Source of the DNA: Mycoplasmatota bacterium
Lineage (GTDB): Bacteria > Bacillota_I > Bacilli_A > RF39 > UBA660
Assembly: GCA_022771205.1 (NCBI GenBank)
Contig: JALFCF010000008.1
Span: forward strand, 45,730-109,729
Length of the DNA stretch: 64,000 bases
Direction of reading: 5' to 3'
Shown here: positions 8,530-17,430 of the stretch, piece after piece
Layout of the letters: each line of letters opens with the position of its first letter
Position numbering within the stretch: the first letter of the stretch is position 1
Translations under genes and position numbers: made by a program
Notes under the pieces: generated by a model
Database searches by the model: none
Seen by the model: the letters and a program-made list of their open reading frames with translations, nothing else
Told to the model about the DNA's origin: nothing

Positions 8530-9438
8530 CTATTTTATTTTATTCAAAGCCTCTTTTATAACATCAATACTATGTTGCAATTGAGAAGTTTCTTCCTCAG
8601 TCAAATCAACAAAAACTCGTCCTTTAGAACCACGTTTATTAACAATAGTAGGAAGTCCAATAAAAACATCATTTTCTTTATCATAAGTAGAAACTGTAAT
8701 AATTTTATTTTCATCCCCCAAAATAGCATTAGTAATAGATACTAAACACATACCAATACCATAATACGTAGCTCCTTTACGTTCTATTATTTTATATGCA
8801 GCATTCTTTACTTCATCTGCTATTTGCTTTTTTTCTTCAATACTTAAAAATTTTCCGATATTTTGTAAACCAACCGTAGCATTACTCCATGGAACAAACT
8901 CACTATCACCATGCTCTCCAATCACATAAGCATGAATATTTTTAGGACCAATCCCAAGCTTTTCTCCAATCAAATAGCGAAGTCTAGAAGTGTCTAAACT
9001 TGTACCACTCCCCAATACTCTATGAGAATCAAAGCCAGAATATTTCCAAGTAAGATAAGTCATAACATCTAAAGGATTCGTTGCAACTAAAAAAATACCC
9101 TTAAAACCACTCTTCACAACTTCACCAACAATAGATTTAAAAATCTTACTATTCTTATAAATTAAATCCATTCTAGTTTCGCCTTTATTTTGATTAGCCC
9201 CAGCAGCAATGACTACTATTTTAGCATCATTGCAATCCGAATAATCACCACAACGAATATCTATTTTAGAAGGAGCAAATGCAAGGCAATGATTCAAATC
9301 CATCGCTTCCCCTTCAGCACGCTCTTTATTCAAATCTACCAATACTAACTCATTAACACTGGTACGTTGATTAAGCAAAGCATATGCATAGCTCATACCA
9401 ACATTACCACATCCTACAATTACAACTTTATTATGCAT
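8530..9438 (-). CDS. ldh: L-lactate dehydrogenase
   Basis: 302 residues. NAD-dependent reduction of pyruvate to L-lactate. The Rossmann start VVIVGCGNVGMSYAYALL gives NAD binding, and VDLNKERAEGEAMDL follows the second strand. The mobile loop has NQNKGETRMDL with the catalytic Arg. NPLDVMTYLTWKYSGF and the active site IGEHGDSE with the catalytic His mark LDH rather than malate dehydrogenase. Start at 9438 follows AGGAGGGATTGT. Single-gene unit; indicates mixed or homolactic fermentation. Confidence 0.93.
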   Translation of the reverse strand: MHNKVVIVGCGNVGMSYAYALLNQRTSVNELVLVDLNKERAEGEAMDLNHCLAFAPSKIDIRCGDYSDCNDAKIVVIAAGANQNKGETRMDLIYKNSKIFKSIVGEVVKSGFKGIFLVATNPLDVMTYLTWKYSGFDSHRVLGSGTSLDTSRLRYLIGEKLGIGPKNIHAYVIGEHGDSEFVPWSNATVGLQNIGKFLSIEEKKQIADEVKNAAYKIIERKGATYYGIGMCLVSITNAILGDENKIITVSTYDKENDVFIGLPTIVNKRGSKGRVFVDLTEEETSQLQHSIDVIKEALNKIK

Positions 9439-9470
9439 ACAATCCCTCCTAATATTAGTATACCATCAAA

Positions 9471-9499
9471 AAAGAAAAAATAGATATAATATCTATTTT
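9471..9499 (-). terminator. Terminator of the SGNH hydrolase gene
   Basis: AT-rich stem AAAATAGAT/ATCTATTTT followed by TTTTTTCTTTTTT on the minus strand; overlaps the stop codon. Confidence 0.6.
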
Positions 9500-10491
9500 A
9501 TATATTTCATAATTTCCTTTGTAATAACTTCATATCCATCATCAGTAATATGTAGTCCATCCTTAGTATAATCAGATTGAATAACATCTTCTTCCTCATC
9601 CGGATCCAATAACAAATCATACATATCAATAAAAGTTATATTTTCTTTCTTACAATAATCCTTCAAAGTATCATTAATAGATGTTATTTCTTCATTAGTT
9701 CTAGACTGTGCACCTTTTTTCTCTTCATCAACTGGATAAATAGACTCCAAATAAAGTTCAGCATAAGGTCTATTTTCTTTTAATTCAGATAGAATTTCCT
9801 CAATATTCTTAATAATATCTTCTTCTTTTACTCCCGCTTGGATATCGTTTGTACCAATAAGCAAAAATACTTTAGAAGGATTATATTGATAAGCTCTATT
9901 TTTTAAACCAGCTAATATATCCTTTGTTAGATTACCACTAATTCCACTATTAACAACATTCATATCTGGAAAGTATTTCTCCAAATCATATTGTTCAGTA
10001 ATAGAGTCCCCTAAAAACAAATAATTATCATCTACAATAACTACTTCTTTTTCTTTAGTAACAACCTTCGTTTCAACTGGTCTAGTTACAATATAAATAC
10101 ACACAATAAGTATAGCTAAAAGTAAAATCAATACACTAATAACAGCAAATAATCTACCAATTTTCATTTTAGAATGTTCTTTAATCTTTTTACTATTTTC
10201 CTTATTTTTTTGACGTTCATAAGACTGTGCCAATTCATCGATAATTTTTTCTTTCTTCTTTCTTTTATTTTCTACAAAACTTGTATCAATCTCATCAGAA
10301 AAATTCATTTCATCAAAATCAAAAACTTGTTGTTTAGTAATATTAAAATTCTTATCATTAGAATTATTAATTTTTTTATTATAATTTTTAGAATGAGAGT
10401 TAACTTTTTTAGATTTAGATCCCTTATAATTATTATATCTAGCACTACGTTTTCTATTACTATTAGAATTATTGCGATTATCACTATTCAT
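9493..10491 (-). CDS. Membrane-anchored SGNH/GDSL hydrolase
   Basis: 332 residues. The first 110 are an Asn/Lys/Ser-rich basic cytosolic tail. One membrane span follows (LFAVISVLILLLAILIVCIY), then an extracellular SGNH esterase domain. Blocks: FLGDSITEQYDLE (catalytic Ser), NSGISGNLTKDI (Gly), LLIGTNDIQAG (Asn) and DGLHITDDGYEVI (Asp, His), so the full triad and oxyanion residues are present. It probably deacylates a cell-wall or glycan substrate; lipase or acetylesterase activity is not resolved. Start at 10491 follows AGGAGGAATTTT. Confidence 0.85.
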   Translation of the reverse strand: MNSDNRNNSNSNRKRSARYNNYKGSKSKKVNSHSKNYNKKINNSNDKNFNITKQQVFDFDEMNFSDEIDTSFVENKRKKKEKIIDELAQSYERQKNKENSKKIKEHSKMKIGRLFAVISVLILLLAILIVCIYIVTRPVETKVVTKEKEVVIVDDNYLFLGDSITEQYDLEKYFPDMNVVNSGISGNLTKDILAGLKNRAYQYNPSKVFLLIGTNDIQAGVKEEDIIKNIEEILSELKENRPYAELYLESIYPVDEEKKGAQSRTNEEITSINDTLKDYCKKENITFIDMYDLLLDPDEEEDVIQSDYTKDGLHITDDGYEVITKEIMKYIK

Positions 10492-10514
10492 AAAATTCCT
10501 CCTAACTACAAAGA

Positions 10515-10535
10515 AAAAGGTAATTAATACCTTTT
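10515..10535 (-). terminator. Terminator between the S11 peptidase and SGNH genes
   Basis: AAAAGGTA-TTAAT-TACCTTTT hairpin followed by TCTTTG on the minus strand, downstream of the D,D-carboxypeptidase gene. Confidence 0.6.
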
Positions 10536-10581
10536 AAGTTACAAAAAGATTATACATCAGAAGAATAAAAATAGTCAATTT

Positions 10582-11766
10582 CTATTCAAAAGAAAACGCA
10601 AAGTTTCCAGAAACCAAGTCTTTAATACTTTTTCCAAACAACTGTAAAAAAGAAAGCTGATAAACAGAATCAGAAACAGTCAGTGGTACACTAATAATTT
10701 CCTTTTCTCCATCTTTTACAACTACTTTCCCAACAATATCACCTTGTTTAATAGGCAATTGAAAATCTTTAGTCTTAACTTCATAAGTATAGTTATGCTT
10801 TTTATTAGATTTTTCCGTTATAACCCCAATATCAGAAATAGGAACCAAAGAAATCTTTTCTTCTGTAGCTTTATCTAAAGAAATCTTTTTTAAAACATCA
10901 CCTTTTGACTTAATCAAATTCATTTGATAATGATTAAACCCATAATCTAATAAATTCATTGTTTCTTGATTTCTAACAGAGCTATTTTCCTCTCCCAATA
11001 CAACTGCTATAAATCGTAAATTATTCTTCTTAGCTGTAGCAGCTAAACAATACTTAGCAGCATCAGTATGACCAGTCTTTAAACCATCTGCTCCTTCATA
11101 AAACCGAACCAATTTATTAGTATTAACTAACCAAAACTTATTAGCTGTATCTTCACGTAAATAATCCTCATAAACAGAAGAAAATTCTAAAATTTCTGGA
11201 TAATTAATAACTAATTCTCTAGCAATCATCGCCATATCATAAGCACTAGAATAATGACCTTCTTCATCTAACCCAGTACAATTTTTAAAAGCTGTATGCT
11301 TAAGTCCTAATTCCTTTACTTTTTGATTCATTTGTTTAACAAAAGCCGATTCACTCCCGGCTAAAACTTCAGCCATTTGAATAGTAGCATCATTAGCACT
11401 AGCCATAGAAATTCCTTTAAACAAATCTCGAATACTAATCTTTTCTCCAACACTTAAATATATTTGAGAACCACCCATATCACTAGCATTTTGACTAACT
11501 GTAACAACATCATCCCAAGCAATTTTCCCATTACGTATAGCATCTAAAATTAATATCTGAGCTACCATTTTAGTCATAGAAGCAATAGGTACTTCTTTAT
11601 CAGGATTTTTAGAAAAAACAACCTTACCACTATTAGCTTCCATTAAAATACCACTTACCGCTCCAGGAATAAGTTCAGTTTCCACACTCTCTTCTGCCGA
11701 AACAGGAATAATAAACAAACTACAAAAAACAAAAGAAATTGAAAAGATAAACACAAAACATTTCAT
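10582..11766 (-). CDS. D-alanyl-D-alanine carboxypeptidase (PBP5/DacA-DacF type, peptidase S11)
   Basis: 394 residues. Trims the terminal D-Ala from peptidoglycan pentapeptides outside the membrane. A Sec signal peptide ends near VSAEE. The penicillin-binding motifs are in order: SMTK (SxxK, in IASMTKMV), SAN (ASANDATIQM) and KTG (GLKTGHTDAAKYC). A beta-rich C-terminal PBP5 domain and an amphipathic tail follow (LFGKSIKDLVSGNFAF). The ATG four codons upstream lies inside the ribosome site GGAGGTATAT, so the start is 11766. It is divergent from an M15 peptidase with overlapping function. Confidence 0.92.
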   Translation of the reverse strand: MKCFVFIFSISFVFCSLFIIPVSAEESVETELIPGAVSGILMEANSGKVVFSKNPDKEVPIASMTKMVAQILILDAIRNGKIAWDDVVTVSQNASDMGGSQIYLSVGEKISIRDLFKGISMASANDATIQMAEVLAGSESAFVKQMNQKVKELGLKHTAFKNCTGLDEEGHYSSAYDMAMIARELVINYPEILEFSSVYEDYLREDTANKFWLVNTNKLVRFYEGADGLKTGHTDAAKYCLAATAKKNNLRFIAVVLGEENSSVRNQETMNLLDYGFNHYQMNLIKSKGDVLKKISLDKATEEKISLVPISDIGVITEKSNKKHNYTYEVKTKDFQLPIKQGDIVGKVVVKDGEKEIISVPLTVSDSVYQLSFLQLFGKSIKDLVSGNFAFSFE

Positions 11767-11852
11767 ATATACCTCCATTATTTTCTATGTAAAATTTAAA
11801 AAAAATATACATAAATATTAAAAAGAATGATAATATGAAAATAGGTGATAAA

Positions 11853-12710
11853 ATGAAAAGAAGGAAACTAAAAAAAGCTCCTAAAATAATTTTAATATTA
11901 CTGATTATTTTTCTAATTATAGTAGGAATAACTATAAATCAAAATAATAAAACACCAAATTCAGAACAAAAACTTACACAAGAAGAAAAAATATTACAAA
12001 ATCTAAAAAAAATACCATATTACAAAAAAGAAAATAAAAACCGTTATCTAAAATATCAGCAAGAACATAAAAATAAAAAAACAGAAGAAATTGTAACTGA
12101 TGTAAATATAGGAATAGATAAACCATATTATACAAATACAAAACCATCAAAACTACTAAATAGTAATTTGATATTAGTAAATAAATATAACTATTTAACA
12201 GAGGACTATATTCCAGAAAATCTAGAAGAGATCAGTATAGAATATGCAAGAAGTGGAATGCAATTAGTTAGCGAAGCAAAAGAAGCTTTTGAAACACTAT
12301 CACAAGAAGCAAAAAAAGATGGAATGACTATCATCGCTATGTCTAGTTATAGAAGTTATGATTATCAAGTTAATTTATACAACAATTACGTAAAAAGTGA
12401 TGGAAAAGATGCAGCCGATACTTATTCTGCCAGACCAGGATTTTCAGAACACCAAACAGGATTAGCTGTAGATATATATAATAAAGAATTACCTTATACT
12501 TCATTTGAAGAAACAAAAGAATTTGAATGGATGCAAAAAAATGCTTATAAATATGGCTTTATATTAAGATTTCCAAAAGATAAAGTAAATATTACAGGAT
12601 ATCAATACGAAGCATGGCATTATCGCTATGTAGGAAAAAAGGCAGCAAAATATATTCATGATCACAACATAACCTTAGAAGAATACTACATAAAAAAAGT
12701 TGAGAATTAA
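11853..12710 (+). CDS. VanY-type D-Ala-D-Ala carboxypeptidase (peptidase M15B)
   Basis: 285 residues. N-terminal membrane anchor (APKIILILLIIFLIIVGITI) then an extracellular zinc carboxypeptidase domain. Motifs: MSSYRSYDYQVNLYNNYV, SEHQTGLAVDIY (HxxxxxxD zinc ligands) and EAWHYRYVG (catalytic Glu and third ligand His). It cleaves D-Ala from peptidoglycan precursors or stems. An upstream ATG at 11835 exists, but AGGTGATAAA fits the ATG at 11853. Lone plus-strand gene, back to back with the S11 enzyme. No resistance ligase is nearby, so a wall-maintenance role is more likely than glycopeptide resistance. Confidence 0.9.
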   Translation: MKRRKLKKAPKIILILLIIFLIIVGITINQNNKTPNSEQKLTQEEKILQNLKKIPYYKKENKNRYLKYQQEHKNKKTEEIVTDVNIGIDKPYYTNTKPSKLLNSNLILVNKYNYLTEDYIPENLEEISIEYARSGMQLVSEAKEAFETLSQEAKKDGMTIIAMSSYRSYDYQVNLYNNYVKSDGKDAADTYSARPGFSEHQTGLAVDIYNKELPYTSFEETKEFEWMQKNAYKYGFILRFPKDKVNITGYQYEAWHYRYVGKKAAKYIHDHNITLEEYYIKKVEN

Positions 12711-12727
12711 ATAATCTCAACTTTTTT
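12699..12727 (+). terminator. Terminator after the VanY-type gene
   Basis: AGTTGAGA-ATTAAATA-ATCTCAACT hairpin and TTTTTTATT on the plus strand. It lies across the end of the convergent membrane-protein gene and may serve both. Confidence 0.75.
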
Positions 12728-13300
12728 ATTATCAAATTTCCTTCTAAAAAACAAATATAAGTTATAAAAGAAACTAACAATAAACCAAAATAACACAACT
12801 AAATTACTTAATTGAACAATAGAAAGAATCTGCTTATTTTGATATAAAGCAACTGGATCAGCCATATCTAGACTTCCTTGAATAATTAAACTAATAAACA
12901 TCGAGAATAATAAGAAAACAAAAGTAGAACAACAATAATTAAAACCTTTTTTTATATTACCCATATTTCTACTAAACATCGTAAAAATACATACAATAAT
13001 CATAAAAACAACAATAAAGAAATAAACAACTGTAGATGGAAAATAGTAATAATCCATGACTTTCATAATAAAAGAGTCAATACAAGTAAGTGTATAAGAT
13101 GGAAAATACAAAACAAAAGATAAAATACCAACAATTGAGAAAACAGATAAAACAATAGGAACAATTTTATTTTTTATCTTTATATTAAATATTAATAAAA
13201 GAAGAAATAGGAGGAAAAACAAAACTAGTTCAATAGACATAAAAGATGAAAATAACATTTGCAATATTATTTTCATCTTACTAAATAAACCTAGCTCCAT
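12707..13300 (-). CDS. Integral membrane protein of the sortase locus
   Basis: 197 residues with about five membrane spans and little else: MLFSSFMSIELVLFFLLFLL, KIVPIVLSVFSIVGILSFVL, TVVYFFIVVFMIIVCIFTMF and two more towards the C-terminus. No motif recognised. Start at 13300 follows AGGAGGTGTTGAT. It begins 11 bases after the sortase stop, so it is the third gene of the adhesin-sortase operon and may assist display of the adhesin. That role is inference from position only. Confidence 0.7.
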   Translation of the reverse strand: MELGLFSKMKIILQMLFSSFMSIELVLFFLLFLLLLIFNIKIKNKIVPIVLSVFSIVGILSFVLYFPSYTLTCIDSFIMKVMDYYYFPSTVVYFFIVVFMIIVCIFTMFSRNMGNIKKGFNYCCSTFVFLLFSMFISLIIQGSLDMADPVALYQNKQILSIVQLSNLVVLFWFIVSFFYNLYLFFRRKFDNKKVEII

Positions 13301-13311
13301 ATCAACACCTC

Positions 13312-13989
13312 CTATACTAATTCTGCAATATAAATAGTCTGTGTAGTATCATCATTTTTAGTACACGTAATAAGTGTTAAAGTTGTTTTATTATAATTTC
13401 TATAAATTGCAACTTTACCAGTCTTTGGAACTGTATATATATTTACCATTCGATATCTATACTTTTGACCTTGATATGTAATATAAGCAGAATCACCTAT
13501 ATTCAAACGATATAGATATGCAAAAAAGGAAATATAGGCATCACCTGAATGAGCCATCAACATCAAATTTCCATTAATAACATTAGGCATAGTAGAACCA
13601 GGTAATACAGACACATTATATTCAATACTATTGTACTTAGAATCAGTACTATAAAAACCTCTTTTTAATCCAATCTTTGGGATTTCAAGTACCCCAAGAT
13701 ACTTACTATAATCAATCTCTTTAGCAGACTGCTGATAAACTGTACCATCTGATATATTATCAGCAACAGGGACATCTACTTCTTTTTCTTCTTCAACTGG
13801 TAAATTCATACCAGCAATTGCTATTTCCATATTAGCAAAAACTTGATCTTTTAAAAATACCAAATGATTATAAGAAAGAACAAAAATTCCTATAAATACA
13901 AGGAAAGAGCCCATTAATAATAACTGACTCTTTCTCAAACCTCTAACTTTTTTATTATTGTTGTTGTTTTTTTGGTTTAGTATTTGCAT
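13312..13989 (-). CDS. Sortase (transpeptidase) with Gln in place of the usual catalytic Arg
   Basis: 225 residues: basic N-terminus, one membrane span (QLLLMGSFLVFIGIFVLSY), stalk, then a sortase barrel from about residue 95 (LGVLEIPKIGLKRGFY). The catalytic His147 (LMAHSGD) and Cys209 (TLTLITCT) are present. In most sortases an Arg follows the Cys strand by about eight residues; here that position reads TTQTIYIAEL (Gln217). Neighbour overlap of 35 bases with the adhesin gene shows the two are co-translated, and the adhesin C-terminus is the obvious substrate. Sub-class not assigned with certainty. Confidence 0.88.
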   Translation of the reverse strand: MQILNQKNNNNNKKVRGLRKSQLLLMGSFLVFIGIFVLSYNHLVFLKDQVFANMEIAIAGMNLPVEEEKEVDVPVADNISDGTVYQQSAKEIDYSKYLGVLEIPKIGLKRGFYSTDSKYNSIEYNVSVLPGSTMPNVINGNLMLMAHSGDAYISFFAYLYRLNIGDSAYITYQGQKYRYRMVNIYTVPKTGKVAIYRNYNKTTLTLITCTKNDDTTQTIYIAELV

Positions 13990-15181
13990 AAATAATACCT
14001 ACTCCACATAACAATACAACAAGACCTATAAAGTAAACTGATTGAGCAATACTCATACTAGTATCAGGTACTTCTGGAGTATAGTTAATAGGAATTTCTA
14101 AACCAGTGTCAGTTGGAACATCATTAGTAAATACTGTACTTACTGTTTGAGCTCCGTCTGCTCTATAATAATATCCATCATATCCTCTAACAGTTCCTGT
14201 AGCATAAAGTTGAACAACCTTGTTCTCTTCAGTTACAGATTCAACAGGGATTCTTACATAAAATTTTTCAAGATTAGAATAATCTTTAATTTCTTGACCA
14301 TTTTCATCAACTAAAATTGTTCCATCTGGAGCAGATTTAATTGATACTTCTAATGAACCATCAACAAAATTATCAGGATCACTCTTAGTTATAGTAACTA
14401 AAGAAGTTTGATAATATTTTTCATCTTCTGTAATTGACATTTCTTGATTAGCAAGACTCATAGAAATTGTTCCATTAGTAGTAACATTAGATTGTTTTGC
14501 ATTAGCTATGATATCGGCAATATAAGTATCATAGAAAGTAGCTTGGCTAGAAGCACCTGCAGCACAACCATCTACACGACATGTAGTTAATTCACTATCC
14601 TGCCAATAAATAGATGAAACAGTTTTTATACTTTCAATATCAGCAACATTTCCAGAACCAGTACCATTATTAGCAGCACCAGTTTCATATAAATATTGCC
14701 AAATAGCTACTTGTGTAATCCAAGTTTGAACTTCATCTGGGAAAACTTCACCATTAGCATCTTTAAACTTGTAATGTGGGAAAGTATGAGCCATTACATA
14801 CAATAATCCTTGGTCTGTAATTTTCTCTTTCTTAGTCATTGTAACTCCACCACGATAATCAATATCACGTTCCAAACAGAAAATTGGAATACCTTCCGTA
14901 GTAGAATACATAAACACAGGGAAGCCAGCCCCACTATTTTGTCCAATAATTCCAGTACCAGTAGGTGCCTGAGTAGTAAAACTATCACCCAATCCTTCAT
15001 CAGGAGGAATTGGTGTAACAGCAGCATAAGATACATTAGTAACCCCAATTAGTAAAAAAGAAAAGAAAGATACTAATACCATCATCACTGACAATTTTTT
15101 AGACAACTGTGATTTAAAAACTTGTTGAAATGTTGATTGTTTTTTGTTATTTTGATTATTTTCCATATATATCTTCTCCAT
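13955..15181 (-). CDS. Cell-wall-anchored thioester-domain adhesin
   Basis: 408 residues. Signal peptide to about residue 54 (VMMVLVSFFSFLLIGVTNVS). The thioester domain follows, with Cys102 in PIFCLERD and Gln157 in TQVAIWQYL as the likely Cys-Gln cross-link pair. An Ig-like or Cna-like region runs to about 360. The end shows EVPDTSMS, a hydrophobic span (VYFIGLVVLLCGVGIIYA) and KPKKQQQ, a complete sorting signal with a PDTS-type motif instead of LPxTG. Such domains in Streptococcus and Clostridium bind host surfaces covalently. First gene of the operon with its own sortase; GGTGG precedes the ATG at 15181, and an ATG five codons later is also possible. Confidence 0.85.
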   Translation of the reverse strand: MEKIYMENNQNNKKQSTFQQVFKSQLSKKLSVMMVLVSFFSFLLIGVTNVSYAAVTPIPPDEGLGDSFTTQAPTGTGIIGQNSGAGFPVFMYSTTEGIPIFCLERDIDYRGGVTMTKKEKITDQGLLYVMAHTFPHYKFKDANGEVFPDEVQTWITQVAIWQYLYETGAANNGTGSGNVADIESIKTVSSIYWQDSELTTCRVDGCAAGASSQATFYDTYIADIIANAKQSNVTTNGTISMSLANQEMSITEDEKYYQTSLVTITKSDPDNFVDGSLEVSIKSAPDGTILVDENGQEIKDYSNLEKFYVRIPVESVTEENKVVQLYATGTVRGYDGYYYRADGAQTVSTVFTNDVPTDTGLEIPINYTPEVPDTSMSIAQSVYFIGLVVLLCGVGIIYANTKPKKQQQ

Positions 15182-15240
15182 AATACACCACCTTTATAAA
15201 ACAATTATAACATAGTTTTCAATTTTTCAATATCTTTTTT

Positions 15241-16467
15241 TTAGCTTATTGTAAAAATATCTTCAAAATCTTGTAAATGAGGAATTTTTTTATAATATAC
15301 TTTTGCTAAAACCTCACCTTTCTTTACATTATCACCCACTTGTTTAGTCAACTCAATTCCTACACCATAATCAATAGAATCCTCTTTAGAAATACGACCG
15401 GCTCCCAAAGAAACTGATAATTCTCCTAACTTAATGGCTGATATACTTTCTATAGTCCCAGATTTTTTTGCTTTAATTTCCTTACACTTTTTACTAATAG
15501 ATAATCTTGTAATATCACCATGTTGTGCTTCCACTAACTCTAAAAATTTTCTATATGCATCACCAGATTTAATAGCTTGTAACACCATATCTTGTGCATC
15601 TTGTGGTAGAACTCCTTTAGCCATACACACCAATTCAGTAGATAAATCAATACACAGTTTTGTCAAATTATTTCCAATTTCTTCACCTTTTAAAATACGT
15701 TGAGCTTCCATTACTTCCAAACTATTTCCAATACAATACCCTAAAGGAGTATTCATATCACTAATTATAGTATGTACTTCTTTTTGATAAACTTTACCAA
15801 TTTTTTTAACTAAAATAGAAAGTTCTTGAGCCTCTTTTTTTGTTTTAAGTAAAGCCCCATTTCCCACTTTTATATCAATCAATATTTTATCAGCTCCACC
15901 AGCAATTTTTTTACTCATAATACTAACTGCAATAAGAGGAACTGACGAAACTGTAGCAGTAACATCACGTAATGCATAAATTTCCTTATCCATTGGAGCT
16001 AAACTTGTTGTTTGACCAGTAATAACAACCCCTATATCTTGAACTTGTTTAATAACTTCTTCATCAGACAAGTCTATTCTATATCCTGGTATACTTTCTA
16101 ACTTATCGATAGTACCACCAGTATACCCAAGACCACGACCACTCATTTTTAAGATAGGAACACCAAGGCTTGCAACAATAGGAGCAATAATTAATGTGGT
16201 TTTATCGCCAATTCCTCCAGTAGAATGCTTATCAACAACAACGCCTGGAATAAAACTTAAATCTAAAGTATCTCCACTATCAATAAAGATTTTAGTTAAA
16301 GCAAAGATTTCTTCTTCAGTCATACCATTAATACAAATAGCCATAAGTAAACTAGACATTTGATAATCTTTGACTGTACCTTCTAAATATCCATTAAAAA
16401 AAACATCCAACTCATGATAACTTAATTCTTTTCCTAATCTTTTTTTATTTATAATATCAGTAATCAT
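15241..16467 (-). CDS. pdp: Pyrimidine-nucleoside phosphorylase
   Basis: 408 residues, slightly shorter than the usual 430. Cleaves uridine and thymidine with phosphate to base and (deoxy)ribose-1-phosphate. The N-terminal helical domain (IINKKRLGKELSYHELDVF) is followed by the family signature VDKHSTGGIGDKTTLIIAP and SGRGLGYTGGTIDKLESIPG, the phosphate and substrate sites. Three-domain architecture is intact to GEVLAKVYYKK. Its ATG overlaps the stop of the upstream GNAT gene by four bases, so they are translationally coupled. Confidence 0.93.
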   Translation of the reverse strand: MITDIINKKRLGKELSYHELDVFFNGYLEGTVKDYQMSSLLMAICINGMTEEEIFALTKIFIDSGDTLDLSFIPGVVVDKHSTGGIGDKTTLIIAPIVASLGVPILKMSGRGLGYTGGTIDKLESIPGYRIDLSDEEVIKQVQDIGVVITGQTTSLAPMDKEIYALRDVTATVSSVPLIAVSIMSKKIAGGADKILIDIKVGNGALLKTKKEAQELSILVKKIGKVYQKEVHTIISDMNTPLGYCIGNSLEVMEAQRILKGEEIGNNLTKLCIDLSTELVCMAKGVLPQDAQDMVLQAIKSGDAYRKFLELVEAQHGDITRLSISKKCKEIKAKKSGTIESISAIKLGELSVSLGAGRISKEDSIDYGVGIELTKQVGDNVKKGEVLAKVYYKKIPHLQDFEDIFTIS

Positions 16468-16865
16468 ATAAACTCCTTTCGAAATACATCTGTTTCTCGA
16501 ATTTGAAACCCCAACTTATCATACAAATGATGAGCAGCAATCCTTTTTGGATTAGATGTTAATTCTAGATATGAAATTTCCATCTGTTTACTTAGTACAA
16601 ATACTTCTTCAAACATTTTTGTTGCAATATGCTGATTACGAAAATCAGGATGTGTACAAACATAGTTGACGTGAAAATAACGTACATCTCGTACCCCATC
16701 AATAAGAAGGTTTAATACAAGATACCCAACTACTTGATTATCAATAACAGCAAGAAGTTCTATATCTTGTTCACTTGTTTGACCAACTTTTTTCAATTGA
16801 AAACATAAATCCAAAAGTTCATTTAAAGAGTCCAAATATCGACTATCATAACGAACTATATTCAT
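16464..16865 (-). CDS. GNAT-family N-acetyltransferase
   Basis: 133 residues covering one GNAT fold. Acetyl-CoA-binding motif A is seen as VNYVCTHPDFRNQHIATKMFEE (R/QxxGxG/A-like), and the C-terminal part as LTSNPKRIAAHHLYDKLGFQIRE. Substrate unknown. ATG at 16865 follows AAGGTGGGG; the listed longer frame begins with an unlikely GTG. It overlaps and precedes the nucleoside phosphorylase. Confidence 0.85.
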   Translation of the reverse strand: MNIVRYDSRYLDSLNELLDLCFQLKKVGQTSEQDIELLAVIDNQVVGYLVLNLLIDGVRDVRYFHVNYVCTHPDFRNQHIATKMFEEVFVLSKQMEISYLELTSNPKRIAAHHLYDKLGFQIRETDVFRKEFI

Positions 16866-16897
16866 AAAACACCCCACCTTAATACTATTATCATATC

Positions 16898-16925
16898 AAA
16901 AAAAAAGCACCAATTCTAGTGCTTT
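16898..16925 (-). terminator. Terminator of ssb
   Basis: AAGCAC-TAGAATTG-GTGCTT hairpin followed by a nine-T run on the minus strand. Confidence 0.85.
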
Positions 16926-16948
16926 TATAATTTTATTAAATATATAAA

Positions 16949-17284
16949 TTAAGATTTCTCCTCCGTAGATTTAGAAGTTAAAAAAGTAATTTTTTCAGCA
17001 ATGACTTCCATAACTGTTTCCTTTTTGTCATTTTTATCTAAATTTCTAGATTGCAATCTTCCTTTTACTCCAACTATATCCCCTTTATGGCAATAAAGGC
17101 TTGTATTTTCTGCAATATTGTCCCAAGCAACACATCTAATAAAATCCGTATCATAATTTCCTTCCATATTTTTAAAACTTCTAGGAATAGCTAAAGTAAG
17201 AACTAAATATTTTTTTAAATTTTCACTCTTTTTTAATTCCAAATCATAAACAATGCGGCCAACCAAAACCACCTGATTTAACAT
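16949..17284 (-). CDS. ssb: Short single-stranded DNA-binding protein
   Basis: 111 residues, one OB fold: MLNQVVLVGRIVYDLELKKS, TDFIRCVAWDNIAENT, CHKGDIVGVKGRLQSRN and VMEVIAEKITFL. It ends in STEEKS and lacks both the Gly/Gln-rich linker and the acidic DDDIPF-type tip of housekeeping SSB. It resembles the short SsbB type linked to competence or accessory roles rather than the rpsF-ssb-rpsR paralogue, which is not in this window. Very strong ribosome site AGGAGGTGAAAA. Single gene with terminator. Confidence 0.9.
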   Translation of the reverse strand: MLNQVVLVGRIVYDLELKKSENLKKYLVLTLAIPRSFKNMEGNYDTDFIRCVAWDNIAENTSLYCHKGDIVGVKGRLQSRNLDKNDKKETVMEVIAEKITFLTSKSTEEKS

Positions 17285-17374
17285 TTTTCACCTCCTTTCA
17301 AAATCATCATATAGATTAAAATAAACTATTGCAAATAGACAAAAAATGAAATTTAAACAAAATTGAAAATGAAA

Positions 17375-17404
17375 AAAGAGAATTTTCCTTTTGAAATTCT
17401 CTTT
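17375..17404 (-). terminator. Terminator of the cysteine desulfurase gene
   Basis: AAAGAGAATTT/AAATTCTCTTT stem with a T-run on the minus strand. Confidence 0.75.
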
Positions 17405-17430
17405 TCTATATATAATTAATATATCAAAAA

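Noticed and set aside
10174..10527. 117-codon plus-strand ORF rich in Ile/Phe
   Set aside because: Antisense of the Asn/Lys-rich tail of the SGNH hydrolase gene.
11853..12710. Vancomycin resistance (vanY) locus
   Set aside because: No vanH/A/X or vanS/R is nearby; M15B carboxypeptidases are common housekeeping wall enzymes.
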